Positions 11,580 through 20,500 of a stretch of 64,000 nucleotides of DNA are shown piece after piece; the first letter of the stretch is position 1, and the number at the start of each line of letters is the position of its first letter. The translations under genes and the position numbers were made by a program. The notes beneath the pieces are model-generated. The model ran no database searches. It was not told where the DNA came from and saw only the letters and a program-made list of their open reading frames with translations. The DNA is from Mytilus trossulus (Eukaryota; Mollusca; Bivalvia; Mytilida; Mytilidae): NCBI RefSeq assembly GCF_036588685.1, contig NC_086386.1, positions 77,808,682 through 77,872,681 of the forward strand, read 5' to 3'.

Positions 11580-14500
11580 GTATGGATATTTTTTTATTTT
11601 TTAATTCCTGCTGAATAGTTAATTTCATTCAAAGAATACATAAGGTAATTACAATATGTTGTTGGTGATCATTACAAACTGGGCTAACTAAGGTAACCAA
11701 ACCAGTTTCATTGTTTTGATTTTTACATATGTAAAATCATGAAACTTATGTTCTTTGGTCTAGGAGCATCATAATCCCAAACGATGAAAAAAAAACTGAC
11801 AGCATTTTAATAAGAAAATGTTATGTTTCAAGCCAACAAACTTTTAGATTAATACAACCTTAAATTCAGGAGATGAATAGTGTTCTGTACCCGGATGAGG
11901 TAGTGAAAAACCTACAGCTGAAATTGACTTATTTAAAAATTTAACTGTCATATTTTTTCTTTGCACAAGAGTTATTTTTCAGAAAAATATTCCGTCAATT
12001 TAGGTTCATAAAATATATCGATCATTCAATTGGTATAAGTCAACAGTAGTCACATACTATACATGATACACAATAATGCATATGATGGACAAGCGGAAGA
12101 CTTCAAGACTTTTGAATTCACAAAAAATCTAACATGAATCTCTCTCAGTCATAATGCAAAGTTTGAGAAGTCGCTATGGTATACTAAATATTTGTACTGC
12201 ACTACTAATTATATAATTGAGATTGTAAATATCAGTTACATAATATTATTACTTTTGTTAGAATTTCTGTTTTCAATTGACGACCTACACTATCAGTCTC
12301 TGCTGACCGAAGCACAGAGGTCAGAACAGTGTCAATCTGCAGATATGACTGAAAGAATTGGTGCAGCTGTATTACGTGATGTTTGTGCACATGAAGAAGA
12401 AACTGAAGCATTGTTAATTTCATTGAAAGCCATAGCCCCAAGTAACCAACTAGAAACTGTGCAATACAGACTTGTCTATATGATTTTGGAGAACTTGGGT
12501 TTGTGTATGATGCATCATCATTTTTTTTTACATCTATAAGCAGATTTTTTTGTTGGTAATACAATATCATACATTCACTTGCATATTTCAAACTTAAACA
12601 ATCAGTTAAAATAGTTAACCTTCTGAATGATTAAAATTAGTGTTTCTCAAACTGCTATGTACATATATATATATTCCAATAAAATCATTTGAGTAAATTG
12701 TGGCATGGTAAGAGTATAAGAAAAAAATTAATATATTTTATTAACAAGTCAAAGAAAATATTCTGTCTAAATGTTATGGAAATAAAATAAGCCAAATCAT
12801 TTTGTTCCCAGTGTTGGATTAAGCATGCACCCTGCCTTTTTAATGAACATGTACAAATAAAAATTATATTGATATGATCTCTCTGGCACCTGAAACTGTA
12901 ATTGATTGTAATTTAAATTTCAGCTGTCCAGGAGGTGATTGGAATTACACCAGCAAAAGATCCAAGATTAAAACAGGCCAAAATTGACAAATGTATACAG
13001 GAACATCTCAACGGTAATAATATTTACATCAGTAAAAAAATATTCAATTTCTTTTTTCTTAAATTATGCAATAAAATTGAAAATGTAAATGGGGAATATT
13101 TCAAAGAGACAACAACCCAACCATACATCATATGTATATATGTAGACGTATATAACTGTATAACATCAGATTCAAAGCTTATATACAGGAATCTAATATC
13201 ATTTGTATATATGTAGATGAATATAACTGTATAACATCAGATCCCATGCTTATATACAGTAATCTGATGTCATATGTATATATGTAGGTGTATATAACTC
13301 TATGACATGAGATTCCTTGCTTATAATACAGGAATCTGATGTCAAATGTGAATATTAAGATGTATATAACTCTATGACATGAGATTCCATGCTTATGTAC
13401 AGGAATCTGATGTCATATGTATATATGTAGGTGTATATAACTCTATGACATCAGATCCCTTGCTTATATACAGGGATCTGATGTCATATGTATATATGTA
13501 GGTGTATATAACTGTATGACATCAGATCCCTTGCTTATATACAGGGATCTGATGTCATATGTAGATATGAAGGTGTATATAACTCTATGACATGAGATTC
13601 CATGCTTATGTACAGGAATCTGATGACATATGTATATATGTAGGTGTATATAACTCTATGACATCAGATCCCTTGCTTATATACAGAGATCTGATGTCAT
13701 ATGTATAGATGTAGGTGTATATAACTCTATGACATCAGATTCCATGCTTATATACAGGAATCTGATGTTGTATGTATATATCTAAATGAATATAACTGTA
13801 TAACATCAGATCCCTTTAGTTGCTTATATACAGGACTCTGGTGTCATATGTATATATGTAGATGAATATAACTCTATAACATCAGATTCCATGCTTATGT
13901 ACAGGAATCTGATGTCATATGTATATATGTAGGTGTATACAACTGTATAACATCAGATCCCTGTCTTATATTCAGGAATCTGATATCATATGTATATATG
14001 TAGATGTATATAACTCTATGACATCAGATCCCTTTCTTATATACAGGACTCTGATGTTGTATGTTTATATGTAGGTGTATACAACTGTATAACATCAGAT
14101 GCCTGTCTTATATACAGGAATCTGATGTCATATGTATATATGTAGATGTATATAACTCTATGACTCTATGACATCAGATTCCATGCTTATGTACAGGAAT
14201 CTGATGTCATATGTATATATAGTAGTAGCTGTATAAAACTCTATAACATCAGATCCCTGTCTTATATACAGGAATCTGATGTCATATGTATATATATGTA
14301 GATGTATATAACTGTATAACATCAGATCCCGGTCTTATATACAGGAATCTGATGTCATATGTATATATATGTAGATGTATATAACTGTATAACATCAGAT
14401 CCCTGTCTTATATACAGGAATCTGATGTCATATATGTATATGTAGATGTATTTAACTGTATAACATCAGATCCCTGTCTTATATACAGGAATCTGATGTC

Positions 14501-17500
14501 ATATGTATATATGTAGGTGTATATAACTCTATGACATGGGATTCCTTGCTTATGTACAGGAATCTGATGTCATATGTATATATGTAGATGTATATAACTG
14601 TATAACATCAGATCCCTGTCTTATATACAGGAATCTGATGTCATATGTATATATGTAGATGTATATAACTGTATAACATCAGATCCCTTGCTTATATACA
14701 GGAATCTGATGTCATATGTATATATGTAGGTGTATATAACTCTATGGCATGGGATTCCTTGCTTATAATACAGGAATCTGATGTCAAATGTGAATATTAA
14801 GATGTATATAACTCTATGACATGAGATTCCATGCTTATGTACAGGAATCTGATGTCATATGTATATTTGTAGGTGTATATAACTCTATGACATCAGATCC
14901 CTTGCTTATATACAGGGATCTGATGTCATATGTATATATGTAGGTGTATATAACTGTTTAACATCAGATCCCTTGCTTATATACAGGAATCTGATGTCAT
15001 ATGTATATAGGTAGATGAATATAACTGTATAACATGAGATCCCTGTCTTATATACAGGAATCTGATGTCATATGTATAAATATAATTTTATATGACTCTA
15101 TGACATGAGTTTCCTTGCTTATGTACTGGAATCTGATGTCATATGTATATTTGTAGGTGTATATAACTCTATGACATCAGATCCCTTGCTTATATACAGG
15201 GATCTGATGTCATATGTATATATATAGGTGTATATAACTGTTTAACACCAGATCCCTTGGTTATATACAGGAATCTGATGTCATATGTATATAGGTAGAT
15301 GAATATAACTGTATAACATGAGATCCCTGTCTTATATACAGGAATCTGATGTCTTATGTATAAATATAATTTTATATGACTCTATGACATGAGTTTCCTT
15401 GCTTATGTACTGGAATCTGATGTCATATGTATATTTGTAGGTGTATATAACTCTATGACATCAGATCCCTTGCTTATATACAGGGATCTGATGTCATATG
15501 TATATATATAGGTGTATATAACTGTTTAACATCAGATCCCTTGGTTATATACAGGAATCTGATGTCATATGTATATTTGTAGGTGTATATAACTCTATGA
15601 CATCAGATCCCTTGCTTATATACAGGGATCTGATGTCATATGTATATATGTATGTGTATATAACTGTTTAATATCAGATCCCTTGCTTATATACAGGAAT
15701 CTGATGTCATATATGTATATGTAGATGTATATAACTGTATAACATCAGATCCCTGTCTTATATACAGGAATCTGATGTCATATATGTATATGTAGATGTA
15801 TATAACTGTATAACATCAGATCCCTAGTTGCTTATATACAGGAATCTGATGTCATATGTATATATTAAGATGTATATAACTGTATAACATCAGATCCCTT
15901 GCTTATATTCAGGAATCTGATGTCATATGTATATTCATACCAAAAAACTAACAACCTTATTTATTAATTTTTGTTTTAGATATATTGAATATAAGCCTTG
16001 ATAATATACAGGAATCTGGTGTCATTTGTATATATTTATCAAAAGTACCAGGATTATGATTTAGTAGGTCAGATGCGCTTTTCGTCTGCATAAGACTCAT
16101 CAGTGACACTCATATCATAAAAGTTATGAAGCTAAACAAGTTCAAGAGCATTGAGGATCTAAAATTCTAAAAAGTTCTGCCACAGTTGTGTATATTTGTT
16201 ATAGCATATAACTTCATGATATCAGATTCCTTGATAATACACACATGTATATATATGTAAAGTGTTTTGAAATGATGTGATCAGATGTATAACACATAAC
16301 TTAATTTATTCATTACATGTCTTCATTTTGTCTTTCATTGGATGGACTTTATTTCCTCTCTGTATAATGCAGAAGAAATGAAAATACTTATTTATTGTAG
16401 GTTCAAAATCCACAGTCAGCTTCACCAAAGAAGCGATAGAATTAAAGAAAAAGGCACAGCTTAATGCAGACTGTTCAGGTATTTGATGAAAAATCCATAC
16501 ACACTGGATAACTTCACAAGAATCTCAATTAATTTTGGCTATTCAATGCACATATGAAGTTTGTATGACATGAAGATGTTATGGTATAAAGATGCAATTT
16601 GAGGTTAATTTTGATTTTTAAATTGATCATTTTAAACAATTATTCCGTGGTTTAAATTTATGTTTCTTCATTTTTAGAGCATTGGTGATAAGTTATGTTA
16701 TATTTATTACCTTAATATATAAAAAATGTAAGCTCCAGTACTCAATTGAGTTTAGTGATAACTATATTGGAGTTTAGAGTACCTAACATTGCTTCTCACC
16801 ATGACTCTTAGATACAAGGAACATAAAGAAATGAAGAGAAATAATATATACTAAGATATTGTAATTTCTTAATTTACTGTAATGCTGCTTCGTAAATTGT
16901 TTTTTTGAAAAGCCATGTTATAAATTATGTTCATCATGCTTGTATGACCTTTATGTGAGGGATCTCAGGTAAAAAGCATAAGCATTTTTTATGTTAAGTT
17001 CTGAAGAACCGTATATTTAGTTCTTGCATCTAAACAAGAAATTGTGGAAGTGATTGTTATTCTTCTTATACTGCACTTGAAAAAGGAGAATTAATAATAT
17101 CTGACATAATAATTTATTGACATCAGCTTTAATTTCCACAGCTTGAAAGTTTTACATGAATAGTTATAGTATTTTAGCAGATACAGGATACAGGTATGAA
17201 TAATCTGTCTAGCTAGGATCTAAAACAGAAATAATTCTGATTGTATTATTCATATCATTTGCACCTATATATCTGTTCTTTTAATTTTTGTACAGAATGC
17301 TATCCTGGAGGAGGTTTGATAAATCCTAAGGGAAAAAACTTGTGTTTTGCAAATGCACTTCTGCAGTGCATGAGAATTGCTGATCTTCATAGAATTCTTC
17401 AGTATCACACAGCTTTTACAGGTATTTGTCTTATCTCCTATACATTTCTAGAAACATGATTCATGGTTTAAAGCGTCCGTGTGGTGACTGTGTATATTTC

Positions 17501-20500
17501 ATATTAGGTAAGTAGGGTCATTGAGGGCATCATCTAAATGGTTAACTAGATCATCACATATAGACAAAAATGTAATGAAATGTTGTTACATATTATTGAG
17601 TGTATGTCTTAATAATTGTATATTTTATAGCTTTTTTGTAATTTGGGTATTCCTTTTTAGTATGTTATATATATATATAACTTAAATAATATGTCTCAAA
17701 TGGTGAAAATGAGCATGAAGTGGTAATGCCCCTTGTATGAGCAATGATAAGGTGGTCTCCTTTATAGCCTCCAAGTTGTCAATTTCCAATGTGAAAAACA
17801 ATTAAAAATTCCCATTACTTGTAACTGAGCCGCATATTGTAAAGATCAATTATGAAGTTCAACATTTCCTCATCTCAGATTTCTTAAGGTTCTTGCAAGG
17901 ACATAAATGGATTCAGTTTTATGGGATTTTATTTTATCCATATTTTTAACTATGAAACCAGAAGAAATTCCTTTTAATAGTTGTAAGATGTGGTATGATG
18001 TCTTAAGGTTTTTTTAAAATTTTGTTTCTACTTTTTTGTAGATGAAGACAGCTGTTTCACATGCAGCTTAAAAAAAATCATGACAGAAGGTTCCATAACT
18101 GCAGAGCCTGTATGCAGGAAATGACAAGTATGTGATAAGAATACCCTTAACTGCATAAAATAGGAATATTTATAAAATATTTCACAAAAAATGGGCATTG
18201 ACATTTTTAAATTTTGCTGAATTGGGTAAAAAATCAGGCGCTAAAAGGGGTTCTACTTTGGCGCCAAATGTCCTATATTTTCCTCTGCCGTCTCTGGGAC
18301 AGTCTTGTCAAATGAAAAAGGCGACATTTAAGTTTACCCACCAATAAACAATTTTGCAATGTTATTATCTATGTAAATTGGGTGAGGAAGAAGATGATCA
18401 TCACTTTGTACTTAATGTAGTGTGAAAAGTATTCTTACTACAGAATAAGCTTTAAACTTTTATTTCTAAAAATACAACGTATAGCAAGATTGAAGCATGT
18501 TGTATTTTCAGCAATATTATAAATGTTTAGATTACAGAAATTTCTATCCAGTACCTCTAGCCAAAGCAGAATAAACAAACACACAGCAAATTACACACAG
18601 TAACACTCAGCTTACATAAAAAATCAGAATTCAGATGAAATATATTATTTCATTATTCTTTATACATTGCAAAAAAGTACTGACATATGGGCTTTATCTA
18701 TTATTGTAGTTGTGTTCATGCTAATAAAAGATTTGTATTTGTATATCTTATAATGAACCTTTTCATTAGGTATGCAATGAATTTTACAAATTTTGAAACA
18801 GGCATTTGAAGTTCTTATATAGAAAGGTCAGCAACAAGATTCACACGAGTTGCTGCATATAATGATGCAAGAGATTAAGGAGAAATGCTTTGGGTAAACT
18901 TAGATATTTATTACCTTATTGTTGTTACATATTTCTCACAGAAAGCGATATCTCTCTTTTCACCATCTAAAGAGTGGGATTTATAAATGTGATATGAAAC
19001 ATTAGCTGATAAGATTAGTAAGTTCCATGAATAGTGACAATATATAAATGTGACAAGTTAAACAAAAATATACTGAAAACAGAAGTGTGTGAACCAATAA
19101 GGAGTAGAAATGAAAAAATGCTGTTCTTCTGAAACTGCAGTTCAGAAAGGAGACTACAGAATATCTTCTAGGAGAGTTCAAATTAAAGAGAATTTTAATG
19201 ATGATATGTACAAATAGAATAAAAGAACATTTTTTACAAATATTTCTTATCTCTTCATCAACAGGACTGCTGGTTAAACAATTATGGCTGATTTGAGCAG
19301 AAATATTTAAATTTCTAATAAATAAACAATGATTTATTCTTTACAGGTCAGACAATACTTTATATAGTGAAGAAAAAAGATTGTTTTATGGGCAGGAGAA
19401 GAGCTTGTGTAAGACATTAATTATTGACATTGCTTTTGATTGCACAAAAATTTCATGAAAAAAACTTTAATTGATATACCAGTTTCTTATTTCAATTTCA
19501 TGCTTAAGTCAATGCATATCCAGATAGGGCTGTGATCAAATTGAATGTGTAATAATGCATTTTTCTAAAAAATGAAATCAGGATGTGTTCTTAGGACCAT
19601 TTTAGGCCCGGAGAAGATGAGTATTTTAAAATACGAATCATGTCAATTTATTATAACAGTAATTGGTGGGTTTGTGAAAAGTTTATATTGAATTATTTCA
19701 TTGAAATACTGGTATATTCATTATTTTTTGAGGATTAAAATTTACAGTGAAAGGAGGTCAGAGTTTAAATGTTTCCTGGAACAAAATGACACAATTTGCA
19801 TATTAATTTTCACACACAAATTGTTACATGTGGGTCTCATTGGGGTCTAAGCGTGACGCAGGATTGCCGATTTTTTGTAAGCATGACACGTGAAAGTCAA
19901 ATTATTGTGTCGTGAAAAAGGGAAATGAGGATTGCTTACGTACATAGTGTAAGGGGGATACGGGAATCTGACTAAACAGTAAGTGGGATCCAGGATCAGA
20001 ACCCCTCAATGAGACCCCCTCACACGCCAGATAGAATAAAACACTTTCAATAACTACCACACTAACTTTTTTTAAGTAAGGAATTTGTTTTCCTCTCTTT
20101 TAAAATATAGGGTTCTGAATAGGTTTGTAAAGCATCAATCACAAAGTATTCAAGCTGTATGATAATTGACAAAATACACAATGAAATACTTATCTATGTT
20201 AAGGATTATGTACCCTTGTGTTGATTCAATGCTTAACATATTGAAATTTTATAGGAAATCCACAGCCTTTCCCCTTGTACTCTCATATTTGGCATTTCAA
20301 TGCTTGGTAGATAGAGGATTATTGCATGCAGTGCTAGCAATGATGTCCTTAGAACAAAAAATCAAAAAAAAATCTCTGTTTTTTAAAAGTCTGTGGATTT
20401 TCTAAAAAAATCTTTGTTTTTTTCCACCAAATTCCCTTTTTCTAATAAATGCAATTAAACTATAAATAATAATGCTTTGCACAAAGTTTACTCATGATAT

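Noticed and set aside
13136..15945. CRISPR-like array of repeats and spacers
   Set aside because: The whole 71-bp monomer, spacer included, is repeated; spacers are not unique and the context is eukaryotic with introns. It is satellite DNA.
18218..18300. GGCGCTAAAAGG...TTTGGCGCC segment as a missing USP exon
   Set aside because: It is flanked by weak splice signals and none of its frames resembles the expected USP segment.
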